A stretch of 64,000 nt of DNA from the NCBI GenBank assembly GCA_963758845.1, contig CAVWWX010000002.1, forward strand, positions 1,550,001 through 1,614,000, in the 5' to 3' direction. Numbering within the stretch: position 1 is the first letter of the stretch; each line of letters starts with the position of its first letter. Below the pieces are notes generated by a model that was given only the letters and a program-made list of their open reading frames with translations, was not told where the DNA came from and did no database searches. Source of the stretch: JBDTSW01 sp963758845 (GTDB lineage: Bacteria > Actinomycetota > Thermoleophilia > Solirubrobacterales > 70-9). The position numbers and the translations under genes were made by a program. Below are positions 1 to 8,128 of the stretch, in pieces.

Positions 1-149
1 CTTCGACGAGGCCTTTTCCCTGTTTGGGCGCCAGAGCTCGTATCCGGGCCGGACCTCGGTGACTTCCATCCCGCTGGGAAGCATATGCGCTGCCGCGGCT
101 TCGCGCGGCGGTTGGCCGCGGCTCAAACTGCGCCTAACATCCCGCCCGC

Positions 150-236
150 GCGGACGTGGCGGAACTGGCATACGCGCCAGGTTTAGGTCCTGGTGGGCCG
201 AGAGGCCCGTGGAGGTTCGAATCCTCTCGTCCGCAC
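150..236 (+). tRNA. tRNA-Leu (anticodon TAG)
   Basis: Full cloverleaf with a 7-bp acceptor stem (150-156 with 229-235). The anticodon stem CCAGG/CCTGG encloses the loop TTTAGGT, so the anticodon is TAG at 184-186. The long variable arm (class II tRNA) and a T-arm with TTCGAAT are present. No CCA is encoded. Confidence 0.95.
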
Positions 237-312
237 TCACCGCCGCACCTGAGGCACCGGACGGGATCTGGCGTCGCGGGGGCTGTGAACAACTACCATG
301 AGCCGCCGCCCA

Positions 313-385
313 GGGGGAGTGAGTTAGCGGTCCATTCGCTCGGTCTCCAAAACCGAGAACCCGGGTTCGAATCCCGGCTCCCCCG
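313..385 (+). tRNA. tRNA-Trp (anticodon CCA)
   Basis: The acceptor GGGGGAG/CTCCCCC, anticodon stem TCGGT/ACCGA with loop CTCCAAA (anticodon at 347-349) and T-arm CCGGG/CCCGG are all perfect. The D-stem pairs best as GAGT (321-324) with ATTC (334-337), which leaves only one base between acceptor and D-stem. This is slightly unusual. The 3' CCA is not encoded. Confidence 0.88.
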
Positions 386-433
386 CTTGACCGAAACGCA
401 ATGGGGCGTGGGATGTTGACCAAAGGAGAGCCT

Positions 434-1024
434 GTGAGCTTCAGCATGAGTAGAGAGCGGATCAACCTGAGAGTCGTCGCGGCGTTCATCGCCGCAGCAG
501 CGGCTGCCTCGTCGCTGGCCCTGGCCGGCGCCGGCGCCGAGCGTGCCGTGGCCGGCGGGCCCTGCGCCCATGCCAACGACGGCATCGACGAGGCGACGGC
601 CGAGCAGTTCGTGAACTCGATTCGGTGTCTCGTCAACAAGGACCGCAAGGAGCACGACCGCGAGCCGCTGGACAACAACGGGAAGCTGGACAGTGCCGCG
701 GGCAAGCACAACCGGACGATGCTGGACGAGAACTGCTGGAAGCACGACTGCGCGGGCGAGCCAAGCCTCGAGCGGCGGATCAGGAACACGGGCTATCTCG
801 ACGGCGCCGACAGCTGGCGCTTCGGGGAGACCTTCGGGTGCGACGTCACCCCGCAGGCGATGCTGAACACATGGCGCTCCAGCAACTTCGACCGGAAGAA
901 CATCCGCGACAGGCGCTTCGAGGACATCGGCGTGGCCGCGGCGCGCAACCAGGTCGGCCAGAGCGATTGTGACGGAGGCAACGAGATCACCTGGACCCTG
1001 GTTCTCGGGCGTCGCATCGGCTGA
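434..1024 (+). CDS. Secreted CAP (SCP-like) domain protein, degenerate active site
   Basis: Small secreted protein of about 196 residues. The N-terminus is basic and followed by an Ala-rich hydrophobic stretch ending near residue 45, which fits a signal peptide. The rest matches the CAP/CRISP fold as seen in its neighbour: a conserved Cys pair around the CWKHDC stretch, a WRFGETFG block and FEDIGVA near the C-terminus. The position of the usual CAP histidine (SxxHRxNIL) reads SSNFDRKNI, so the His is replaced by Asp and the metal site is probably lost. The GTG start at 434 is preferred because AAGGAG sits 6 bases upstream; an ATG at 446 is also possible. It is followed by a paralogue at 1111. 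Confidence 0.75.
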   Translation: MSFSMSRERINLRVVAAFIAAAAAASSLALAGAGAERAVAGGPCAHANDGIDEATAEQFVNSIRCLVNKDRKEHDREPLDNNGKLDSAAGKHNRTMLDENCWKHDCAGEPSLERRIRNTGYLDGADSWRFGETFGCDVTPQAMLNTWRSSNFDRKNIRDRRFEDIGVAAARNQVGQSDCDGGNEITWTLVLGRRIG

Positions 1025-1058
1025 CCTCAACAAGAAAAGTTTCGCTCTGAGCGGGCGG

Positions 1059-1080
1059 GGAATGATCATTCCTTAAGGAA
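1059..1080. promoter_or_regulatory. Two overlapping perfect palindromes upstream of the second CAP gene
   Basis: GGAATGATCATTCC (1059-1072) is a perfect 14-bp palindrome. It overlaps TTCCTTAAGGAA (1069-1080), a perfect 12-bp palindrome, so three GGAA/TTCC arms alternate in 22 bp. The site ends 30 bases before the ATG at 1111, an ideal place for an operator. It is A/T-rich compared with its surroundings. Confidence 0.5.
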
Positions 1081-1110
1081 ACGCTCACATCCGCCGATGG
1101 AATCTCTAGG

Positions 1111-1689
1111 ATGCCCGGCTTCATGAATTCCTTCACGCCAAAAAGCCGCTCGCTGGTCGCAGCTCTCGTCCTGCTGGCGCTCGCCACGTTCGCCGTTGTC
1201 AACTCCGTCCCGGCCGAGGCCCGCAAGGGCACTCCGTGCAGCCGGTACGGCGACAAGAGCCCAGGGAACCTGGGCAAGAAGAAGGCCCGCAACGCGGTCA
1301 TCTGCCTGATCAACAAGCAGCGTGACTCGCACGGACGCGGCGACCTTCATCGCAACGACAAGCTGATCGAGGCCGCGCGCAAGCATTCCGGCACGATGGC
1401 GCGCAAGGGCTGCTTCTCCCACGAATGCAGGGGCGAGCGGGGGCTGCGCGGACGGCTTGAGGCGGTCGGCTACCTGCACGGCGGGCTCTCGCGCTGGGCC
1501 TACGGTGAGAACATCGCCTACGGCTCGGGCGGCGGAGGCACGCCGCGCGAGATCGTGAGCGACTGGATGAAGTCCAGCGGCCACCGCGCCAACATCCTCA
1601 GCGGCACCTTCGAGGACATCGGTGTCGGCTTCTACAACAAGTCCGGCAAGGGCTACTACACCGCCGACTTCGGGATGCGCGGGGGCTAG
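1111..1689 (+). CDS. Secreted CAP (SCP-like/allergen V5) domain protein
   Basis: 192 residues. A signal peptide (basic start, hydrophobic core at about 18-32, AEA-type cleavage site) is followed by one CAP domain. The diagnostic motifs are intact: GENIAYG near residue 130 and SSGHRANIL near 152, supplying the conserved His, then FEDIGVGFY. Cys pairs (CFSHEC) match those of the upstream paralogue. CAP proteins are extracellular; bacterial members are mostly of unknown role, some linked to lipid or peptidoglycan binding. An alternative start is ATG at 1123. The stop overlaps the stop of the convergent beta-lactamase-like gene by four bases. Confidence 0.85.
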   Translation: MPGFMNSFTPKSRSLVAALVLLALATFAVVNSVPAEARKGTPCSRYGDKSPGNLGKKKARNAVICLINKQRDSHGRGDLHRNDKLIEAARKHSGTMARKGCFSHECRGERGLRGRLEAVGYLHGGLSRWAYGENIAYGSGGGGTPREIVSDWMKSSGHRANILSGTFEDIGVGFYNKSGKGYYTADFGMRGG

Positions 1690-2546
1690 TCCCCCGCGTC
1701 CGGGTGGGCCGGCCCGTGTTCGATCCGGTCGCCGCAGTGCAGCTTGCGGATTCCGCCCAGTAGGCGCTCGGCCACGCCCTCGATCGTCTCCGTGCCGTAC
1801 TCGTGGCCGGGGCTGAACTCGGTCATCACCGAGAGCGCGGCGTCGCACTTCCCCGTCTCATAGAGCGCGGTCTGGTGGTTCACCCGTCCGGTGCCGACGC
1901 CCCAGCCGCCCTTGAAGAAGAGGTCCCAGCCCTTCGGGCGCGCGTCGGCGACGCCCCAGCGCTGCGAAGAGACGATGTTCTTCAGCAGGTAGCGCGCGTA
2001 GTCCTCGTGGCGCTTCGGGATCCAGCGGTCCCAGTGCAGGAAGAAGCGCGCCTGGTCGCGCGGGCTCGAGCGCGAGAGGCCCCAGACCGAGTCGTAGGAG
2101 AAGTCCTTCATCCCCGCCCTGCGCGCCATCGCGGTGATCGGCCCCGGCCCGAGCATGTCGCGCAGGCGCGTGGCCGGCTCGTTGGCCGAGCGCCTGATCA
2201 TCGGGTTCAGAAGGGCGCGCTCCCAGCCGTGGAGGCCACGGTCGCGCACGTTCGGCCGGCTCAGGTAGGTGGCCATCACCAGCGGCTTGAACAGGCTCGC
2301 CATCGGCGCCGAGCGCCCCGGGTTGAGCGAGTGCGAGCGCCCGTAGGGGTCCACGAACGCGAACCACACGCTGCCGGTGCGATCGCGCGCGTAGCGCTTC
2401 GCCGCCCGCACGTCGGGCTTCCACCCGCCCTGGAACGTGTCGACGGTGTCGAGCGGGGGAGAGGTGCCGCCGCGGCCAGCGGCCGAGGCCGCCCCGAGGA
2501 CCAGCGCGACGGTCAAGCCCGCCACCGCCAGCATCGTCCGCGCCAT
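1686..2546 (-). CDS. Class A beta-lactamase-like serine hydrolase, secreted
   Basis: 286 residues with an N-terminal hydrophobic signal segment. The serine active-site tetrad SLFK (around residue 85) fits the SxxK motif. SAN (about 119) fits SxN, and FKGGWG (about 213) occupies the KTG-like position. The family (beta-lactamase2) includes true beta-lactamases and peptidase-like proteins. Divergence from known enzymes means resistance should not be assumed. It stands alone, convergent with the CAP gene. Its start lies 28 bases from the tRNA-Gly gene on the other strand. Confidence 0.8.
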   Translation of the reverse strand: MARTMLAVAGLTVALVLGAASAAGRGGTSPPLDTVDTFQGGWKPDVRAAKRYARDRTGSVWFAFVDPYGRSHSLNPGRSAPMASLFKPLVMATYLSRPNVRDRGLHGWERALLNPMIRRSANEPATRLRDMLGPGPITAMARRAGMKDFSYDSVWGLSRSSPRDQARFFLHWDRWIPKRHEDYARYLLKNIVSSQRWGVADARPKGWDLFFKGGWGVGTGRVNHQTALYETGKCDAALSVMTEFSPGHEYGTETIEGVAERLLGGIRKLHCGDRIEHGPAHPDAGD

Positions 2547-2574
2547 CGCCTGAATCTATACTCGCGGCGGTTCC

Positions 2575-2647
2575 GCGGGCGAGGTGTAACTGGTTGCACG
2601 TCAGCCTTCCAAGCTGAAGGAAGCGAGTTCGAGTCTCGTCGCCCGCT
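2575..2647 (+). tRNA. tRNA-Gly (anticodon TCC)
   Basis: Acceptor GCGGGCG/CGCCCGC is perfect. The anticodon stem TCAGC/GCTGA has loop CTTCCAA, giving anticodon TCC. The T-loop is TTCGAGT. It is followed 40 bases later by tRNA-Pro. Confidence 0.95.
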
Positions 2648-2687
2648 CTTCCATCCCGCCACGCCTCGCCTAGAATCGAGGCCGCGC

Positions 2688-2761
2688 CGGGGCGTGGCGC
2701 AGTCTGGTAGCGCATTCGACTGGGGGTCGAAAGGTCGCTGGTTCAAATCCAGTCGCCCCGA
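2688..2761 (+). tRNA. tRNA-Pro (anticodon GGG), probable attachment site
   Basis: Acceptor CGGGGCG/CGCCCCG. The anticodon stem TTCGA/TCGAA has loop CTGGGGG, so the anticodon is GGG. The T-arm is CTGG/CCAG with TTCAAAT. This is the only complete copy. Its 3' half, from the anticodon loop to the discriminator base, recurs at six other places up to 29.4 kb, which marks it as the likely target (attB) of site-specific integration or the founder of a tRNA-derived repeat. Confidence 0.95.
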
Positions 2762-2785
2762 TAAATCGCCGGCTAGAACGGGCGC

Positions 2786-3985
2786 TTAGGCCTCAGGCTC
2801 CAGCGACCCCTCGACCGGCCGTAGGTTGAGCAGCCCGGCGAGAGCCACTACCGCCGCGAGGGCTAGGAAGACCTCGGTGCCGTAGCCGTCGTCGAGCAGT
2901 GAGCCGATCAGCGGGACCAGAGGCACTGGGAGCCCAGTGCCGATCATGCTCACGAGGGCCACGGGCTCGGTTGGCTCGGTGGGGTAGAGGCGCTGCGCCT
3001 GCACGATCGCGAGCCCATAAGGGACGGCGAAGCCGATCCCGGCTGCGACCACGGCAACGAGCGCGAATCCGAGTGAGTCGTCGAGCGCAATGATCGTGAG
3101 TCCCACGGCGGCGAGGAGAGGGGTGACCCCGACCAGTAGCACCGGGCTCACGCCGCGCTGTGCGAGCCGGCCGCCCTCCTCCCGCGCGGCGGCCGAGACG
3201 CCGAACATCACGAAGCTCAGCACGCCCGCGACCCCGACGGCGAGGCCGTTGTCGACGCTCAGATAGTGGACAAACCAGGAGCCCAGGATCAACGGAACGG
3301 AGAACACGGCGATGAAGAGCGCGGCGAGCCGCCATACGCGCGTGCTGCGCAGCGCGAGCTTGAGGAATCCGCCCCCGCCGGCTTGACGCTCGTAGCTGGG
3401 CCCGCTGCGTCCGATCAGGAACGGGAGCGGCGAGGCGGAGACAGCGGCGGACAGCAGGAACGTGAGCCGCCAGTCGACGCCGAGGTCGCCGAGGATCGCG
3501 CCCACCCCGAGCCCGCCGGCGATTCCGAGTTGCACCGCGGCGCCGAAGAGGCCTACCCGCTCGACCCCGCCCGTTGCCTTGGCGAGGACGGGCCCGGCCA
3601 CCACGGCGATGCCCACCCCGAACCCCGCGACCGCGCGCCCGATAACGAGGCCCGCGAACCCCGGCGTGACGGCGAAGATCACGTTGCCGGCCGCGCACAG
3701 GACGGCCGCGAGGATCACCGTGCGCATTAGCGTGATGCGCTCCGCCAACAGTGGCGTCAGCACGGTGCCCGGCACCGAGAATCCGAGCAGCAGCGTGCCA
3801 GACAGCAGGCCGATCGTTGGCAGGGAGATGTCGAAATCGGCGCTCAGGCCACCGACCGTCGCTCCCACGTTGCCGACGCACCAGGCGGAGCCCAGCGCGA
3901 TCAGAAATACAGCGAGACCCTCGCCGCGCGCGCCGTGCCGGTCGGTCGCCTCGTTTGGCTCGGTTTCATCCACAGCGGGCGTCAC
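2786..3985 (-). CDS. Major facilitator superfamily transporter (12 TM)
   Basis: 399 residues with about 12 hydrophobic segments in two bundles. A hydrophilic Glu-rich N-terminus precedes TM1. TM4 carries the GRAVAGFGVG pattern typical of MFS antiporter-type carriers. The central loop around residues 200-215 is Gly-rich. The substrate cannot be told from sequence; cyanate/drug-type carriers are the nearest impression. It reads toward the tRNA-Pro gene, ending 25 bases after it, so it is the first gene inside the tRNA-Pro-bounded region. Confidence 0.85.
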   Translation of the reverse strand: MTPAVDETEPNEATDRHGARGEGLAVFLIALGSAWCVGNVGATVGGLSADFDISLPTIGLLSGTLLLGFSVPGTVLTPLLAERITLMRTVILAAVLCAAGNVIFAVTPGFAGLVIGRAVAGFGVGIAVVAGPVLAKATGGVERVGLFGAAVQLGIAGGLGVGAILGDLGVDWRLTFLLSAAVSASPLPFLIGRSGPSYERQAGGGGFLKLALRSTRVWRLAALFIAVFSVPLILGSWFVHYLSVDNGLAVGVAGVLSFVMFGVSAAAREEGGRLAQRGVSPVLLVGVTPLLAAVGLTIIALDDSLGFALVAVVAAGIGFAVPYGLAIVQAQRLYPTEPTEPVALVSMIGTGLPVPLVPLIGSLLDDGYGTEVFLALAAVVALAGLLNLRPVEGSLEPEA

Positions 3986-4820
3986 GCCGCGATCATCCCA
4001 GGACTAGCGCGGAATCGGTTGGCTACGCGGCCCCCGATCAGCGGGAGGCCACCCTGCCGTGCGGAAGCTCGCCACGACTCGCTCGGTGGTCCACGCGGAG
4101 CCAGATACGGCTCGGCCTCACGATTCGAATCTGCGACCGGGCGTTGGTACCGGTTTGGTACCGACTGCCGCGTCCAATCGCGTTCAGATCGTCCGCGGTC
4201 CCGAATAGCCGGGATGCGAGGGGCGCTCCGGGACGCATCGGCACCGACTGCTTGCCGGCTGGGGGCCGAGCGGTGGCTGGTTATCCAGTCGCCCCGGACA
4301 TCGAAAGGCGAAAAGAACCACACCGGCTGGCAACACGGCTAAAGGGCTCTTTCGATGACCCCCTGGGCCAAAACAGAGGGAGATCGTCGCTTTCCTCCAA
4401 GCGACTAGCCAGCTGTGTGCCGAAGCGAGCCGCAGGGGATCAGGGAGCCCGCAGGCCGTGGACGCGCTCCCGCGTCTTTGCGGCGGCGTAGCGGCCTCCG
4501 GTGTAGCACGTGCGGATCAGGATATGGTCGAACCACCGTCGGCCTATCAGCCGGACTTTGTTACGCGCTCTTCGAACGAGTTGGTGGCGTCGGGTTGAGC
4601 GCGAGCGCAGCACATCAGGAGCATAACGTGGGTATGGCGCGCCTTGGCGGACACGGCCAAGTCCGGCCGCATCCAGGCCGAGACTGATCTCATAAAGCGG
4701 GACCCGTTGCCTACACATCGCGGGTGCCCCCTCCCTCGCTCAGGCTCAAACGCCTAAGGCAAATCGAGGACGCGACAGTGACCTCGCAACGAGGAGCAGA
4801 AAGCAACTCGCAGGACCTTA
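3986..4820. other. Gene-free stretch with degenerate repeats
   Basis: No credible reading frame on either strand. The stretch holds one copy of the 150-bp repeat ending in a damaged tRNA-Pro 3' half (4146-4295). The rest shows no recognisable motif and looks like decayed DNA. Confidence 0.5.
4146..4295 (+). repeat. Repeat A, copy 1 (GGTACC element ending in tRNA-Pro remnant)
   Basis: Begins GGTACC, with a second GGTACC 11 bases on, then GACTGC. It continues to a damaged tRNA-Pro 3' part (CTGGGGG at 4259 to CCCCG at 4295, with small deletions in the T-arm). It has the same order and nearly the same length as the copies at 12287 and 15202. It is the most diverged of the three full-length copies. 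Confidence 0.75.
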
Positions 4821-5121
4821 TTGGCCAGTGAGCGGACCGAGCTTGCCTGGTGGCGCACACGGCTCGCGGCTCTCGCGGTCGCCATCGGGATCGGACGCTT
4901 GGCGCCCGAGCTGCAGAAGTCTGGGGCGGCCTTGCGTTGTCCTCGACCTCGGCTTCGCGCTCTATGGGATCGCACTCTTTATGCAGGGAACGATTCGCAG
5001 CCGCCAGGAGGCAGGCGCTCTTGACGGGGAGAAGCACGCCAGGAACTGGCCCGCGGCAGCGCTCGCGGCGGCCGGCCCGCTGCTCGGGCTCGCGGTCGTC
5101 GCTCTGATAGCGCTGGCGTGA
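4821..5121 (+). pseudogene. DUF202 (YidH-like) small membrane protein, frameshifted
   Basis: The first part reads ASERTELAWWRTRLAALAV, the hallmark N-terminal block of DUF202 membrane proteins. After about 35 codons the frame must shift by one base (between about 4920 and 4940) to continue as LGFALYGIALFMQGTIRSR and a second hydrophobic segment ending at 5121. Together they give a full-length DUF202 protein of about 100 residues with three TM helices. Only TTG is available as a start in frame. Whether this is a real mutation or a sequence error is open; its position in repeat-rich decayed DNA favours decay. Confidence 0.6.
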
Positions 5122-5229
5122 AGGCCAGGCGGCTGCGCTGGCGATGCAGATAGAGACACCTGGGGATCACCGGTACGCCTACGCAAAATCATGAGGATGT
5201 CTCGCTTTCCACCCAAGCGCCTAAGTCCT

Positions 5230-5310
5230 GACGCGTAGTCGCTCGATGATCCGTGCGTCGTACTGAGGAAACGAATCGGGCCGGGTATACGTCTGCCGCT
5301 GCGACGCACG
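5230..5310 (+). repeat. Repeat B, copy 1
   Basis: Shares the core AACGAATCGGGCCGGGTAT and CTGCCGCTGCGACGCACG with the copy at 6361-6491. A CATGGAAAGC motif follows at 5343, as after copy 2. Confidence 0.7.
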
Positions 5311-5486
5311 GCGTACGCGTACTCGAAAGGCCGGCTTCCCATGGAAAGCGCAACGTCGTCGAAGGGCAACGAAAGAGCTGCAGGCCGGTGACACCTGGAC
5401 TCGTGCGTGTAGGGTTACGCACGAGCCGTCAGTTGGCGGATTCCATTCGGGTGGCCGCCCCACCCGGCCACGGAAGGGCGTTTCCG

Positions 5487-5891
5487 ATGCAGAGCGATCA
5501 CGAACCCGATGTAACGCGAGGGGAAGGCTGGGTCCTGTTCGCCGGGATGATGCTGGCACTGGCCGGCTTTCTCAACACCATCTGGGGCATAGCCGCCATC
5601 GACAACTCCGCGTTCTTCACCGACGAGGGGCGCTATGTGATCTTCGACAACCTCAGCACCTGGGGCTGGTTCCTGCTCATCGTCGGGATCCTGCAGCTGA
5701 TAGCCGCGTTCTCGATCTGGAATCGACACGCGTTCGGACAGCTGTTCGGGATCATGTGCGCCACGGTGAATGCCCTGATCCTGCTGCTTACGGTCAACGC
5801 GTTTCCGTTCGCAGCGTTCATGCTCTTCATCGTCGACTTGCTCGTCATCTACGGCCTGGCGATGTACGGTGGGCGGCCCCGCCGGGCCTGA
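5487..5891 (+). CDS. Small four-TM membrane protein (DUF7144-like)
   Basis: 134 residues with four hydrophobic helices. The first contains FAGMMLALAGFLNTIWGIA; a conserved loop follows with FFTDEGRYVIFDNLSTWGW. The family is a small actinobacterial membrane protein of unknown function. The ATG at 5487 is chosen because a purine-rich GGAAGGG lies about 10 bases upstream. A decayed copy with the same flanking sequence lies at 11883, and a more distant relative at 48183. The next gene starts 25 bases downstream, so the two are probably co-transcribed. Confidence 0.75.
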   Translation: MQSDHEPDVTRGEGWVLFAGMMLALAGFLNTIWGIAAIDNSAFFTDEGRYVIFDNLSTWGWFLLIVGILQLIAAFSIWNRHAFGQLFGIMCATVNALILLLTVNAFPFAAFMLFIVDLLVIYGLAMYGGRPRRA

Positions 5892-5916
5892 CGAACACCC
5901 CTAGACGACCGGAGAC

Positions 5917-6312
5917 ATGATGCTGCCCATTGCCGCTGACTACCCGTTCCTGGAGGTCTTCTGGACGATCGTCGTCTTCTTCGCGTGGGTCGCGTGGCTC
6001 TGGATCCTGTTCACGGTCTTCGCCGACCTCTTTCGTCGCCACGACATCGGTGGCTGGGGCAAGGCGGCCTGGATCGTGTTCGTGATCCTCGTGCCGTTCC
6101 TTGGCGTCCTCGTCTACCTGATCGCTCAGCACGACGGGATGCGGGAGCGTGGCGTGAAGCAAATTCAGGAACAGAAGGCGGCAATGGATCAGTACGTGCG
6201 CGAGACCGCCGGGGGTTCCGCCGCCGAGATCGCCAGCGCCAAGGAACTCCTAGACGCGGGCACGATCACGCAGGCGGAGTTCGAGGCGATCAAGGCGAAG
6301 GCCCTGACCTAA
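5917..6312 (+). CDS. Membrane protein with PLDc_N-like helices and C-terminal SHOCT domain
   Basis: 131 residues. Two TM helices occupy about residues 9-65, with the pattern FLEVFWTIVVFFAWVAWLW and VFVILVPFLGVLVYLIAQ, as in PLDc_N-type membrane anchors. A charged linker leads to a SHOCT motif at about 105-131 (AKELLDAGTITQAEFEAIKAK). SHOCT is a short oligomerisation motif found at protein ends. Function is unknown; it probably acts at the membrane with the preceding small membrane protein. Confidence 0.8.
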   Translation: MMLPIAADYPFLEVFWTIVVFFAWVAWLWILFTVFADLFRRHDIGGWGKAAWIVFVILVPFLGVLVYLIAQHDGMRERGVKQIQEQKAAMDQYVRETAGGSAAEIASAKELLDAGTITQAEFEAIKAKALT

Positions 6313-6360
6313 CCCGAACGTCCGCGTCGCACGAGAGGCGCCGTTCGCAGCCGTCGCCTT

Positions 6361-6491
6361 GGACGAGAAGCGACTATCTCTGGACGAGAAGCGACTATCT
6401 CGCTAAGCAGCCAGGCGTACCCGCTCCACGATCCGCGGGTGGTAGCGAGGAACGAATCGGGCCGGGTATTCGTCTGCCGCTGCGACGCACG
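6361..6491 (+). repeat. Repeat B, copy 2, with 21-bp internal tandem duplication
   Basis: Starts GGACGAGAAGCGACTATCTC, directly repeated once (6361-6381 and 6382-6402). It continues to the core AACGAATCGGGCCGGGTAT and GCGACGCAC. The palindromic motif GCTTTGCATGGAAAGC follows at 6520-6535. It is shared with 5230, 9790 and 12210. Confidence 0.8.
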
Positions 6492-6649
6492 AATCAGGCG
6501 TGTGCCAAATGTGCGCTTTGCATGGAAAGCAGCCAAAGAGAACCGCCGCAGATCCAGTCCCGCTGAATCGGACGACCCGGCCCGGCCAAGCGAGGTAGCC
6601 CGGTGGAGGCCAAACAGTGTGCGAGAGTGCGCCCTGGAGGCTGAGTCGA

Positions 6650-8077
6650 ATGGTGATCGCCACTCCCAGAGGAGTTTCCGGTGAGGCCCCGGGCCAGACT
6701 CCGACCGAGCGCGCAGCGGCGGGAAAAGCGGCACGCGAACGCGCGCCGCGCTCAAGCCATGGCGAATGGGAGCTACCGGCTAACCGACGCGAGCCCGTCG
6801 ACGCGCTCAAGCGCCAAGCGGCTGATCGGGTCTCCGACCTCGTCCCCCTGCGCTACGGCAGGATGCTCGTCTCCCCGTTTACGTTCTACCGCGGCGCGGC
6901 GGCGATCATGGCCGCGGATCTCGCCGCTACGCCGAGCTCCGGGTTGTGGGTGCAGGCTTGTGGCGACGCTCATCTTTCGAACTTCGGCGGTTACGCGGCA
7001 CCCGATCGCAGTCTCGTTGTCGACATCAACGACTTCGACGAGACCCTTCCCGCCCCTTGGGAGTGGGACGTCAAGCGACTCGCCGCCAGTTTTGAGATAG
7101 GGGGCCGGGATCGGGGGTTCACGGATAAGCAGCGACGTGAGGTCGTGCTCTCTTCCGCGCGGGCATATCGAGAGAACATGCGACACCTCGCCGGGCTCAG
7201 CCATCTCGACGTCTGGTACCTGCGCGTCGACCTCGATCAGATCCGTGAGGCGTTTGCACCTGCGGTGAGCAAGACGGTGCGGCGCAGGTTTGAGCGCAAC
7301 GTCGCCAAGACTCAGCGCAAGGACCGAATGCGCGCACTGTCGAAGTTGACGGAGCGCGTGGACGGCAAGCTACGGATCAGAAGCGATCCGCCGGTGCTCG
7401 TTCCGCTGGAGGAGATGTTCTCGGGCAAGCAGCTCGAGACGGCCGAAGAGACGCTCGGCGCTGTCCTCGAGGATTACCGCGAGACCCTGCTCCCCGACCG
7501 GCGCCACCTCCTCGACGGCTATCGACACGTGCACACGGCTCGCAAGGTGGTCGGCGTCGGCAGCGTCGGGACCCGGGCCTGGATCGGGCTCCTGATCGGG
7601 CGCGACGAGGACGATCCGCTCTTTTTGCAGGTCAAGGAAGCGCAGCCGTCCGTGCTCGAGCCATACACGGCGCCGAGCAAGTTCGACCACCAGGGCCGGC
7701 GCGTGGTCGAGGGCCAGCGGCTGACCCAGGCCGCAAGCGATGTGTTCCTCGGCTGGGTGAGCGCGACCGGTCCCGACTCAAAGAAGCGCGACTTCTACGT
7801 TCGCCAGCTCTGGGACCAGAAGGGCTCTGCGGTAATCGAGGCGATGTCGCCGAAGACGATGGGCTTTTACGCGCAGGTGTGTGGCGGCATCCTCGCCCGC
7901 GCCCACGCTCGGTCCGGTGACCGGATCGCGATTGCCGGCTATCTCGGCGGCGGTGCTCGCTTCGACGAGGCGATCGCGGACTTCTCCGGCGCCTACGCCG
8001 ACCAAAACGAAGCTGACTTTGGCGCGTTGAAACAGGCGGTCGCCGACGGCCGGATCACGGTCGAGCTGGAGGCCTAG
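6650..8077 (+). CDS. DUF2252 family protein (kinase-like fold)
   Basis: About 475 residues, the usual DUF2252 length. The diagnostic blocks are FTFYRGAAAIMAADLA, GDAHLSNFGGY (about residue 105) and DINDFDETLPAPWEWDVKRLA (about 125), which resemble the catalytic His/Asp loops of aminoglycoside-phosphotransferase-like kinases. KEAQPSVLEPY and QAASDVFLGW follow. Biochemical role is unknown. The ATG at 6650 is chosen for GGAGG nine bases upstream. An MFS transporter begins 51 bases after the stop on the same strand, so an operon is likely. Confidence 0.85.
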   Translation: MVIATPRGVSGEAPGQTPTERAAAGKAARERAPRSSHGEWELPANRREPVDALKRQAADRVSDLVPLRYGRMLVSPFTFYRGAAAIMAADLAATPSSGLWVQACGDAHLSNFGGYAAPDRSLVVDINDFDETLPAPWEWDVKRLAASFEIGGRDRGFTDKQRREVVLSSARAYRENMRHLAGLSHLDVWYLRVDLDQIREAFAPAVSKTVRRRFERNVAKTQRKDRMRALSKLTERVDGKLRIRSDPPVLVPLEEMFSGKQLETAEETLGAVLEDYRETLLPDRRHLLDGYRHVHTARKVVGVGSVGTRAWIGLLIGRDEDDPLFLQVKEAQPSVLEPYTAPSKFDHQGRRVVEGQRLTQAASDVFLGWVSATGPDSKKRDFYVRQLWDQKGSAVIEAMSPKTMGFYAQVCGGILARAHARSGDRIAIAGYLGGGARFDEAIADFSGAYADQNEADFGALKQAVADGRITVELEA

Positions 8078-8128
8078 GGCGTTGAGCGGCTACAGCCACA
8101 GCCATTGATTCGTTAGGGGGCCGCACTG

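Noticed and set aside
2513..2789. Apparent short proteins across the tRNA-Gly and tRNA-Pro genes
   Set aside because: They are translations of tRNA sequence, with the GSKGRWFKSSRPD-type ending known as a false protein.
6361..6402. CRISPR array
   Set aside because: The 21-bp direct repeat occurs only twice with no spacer between, and no cas gene is present.
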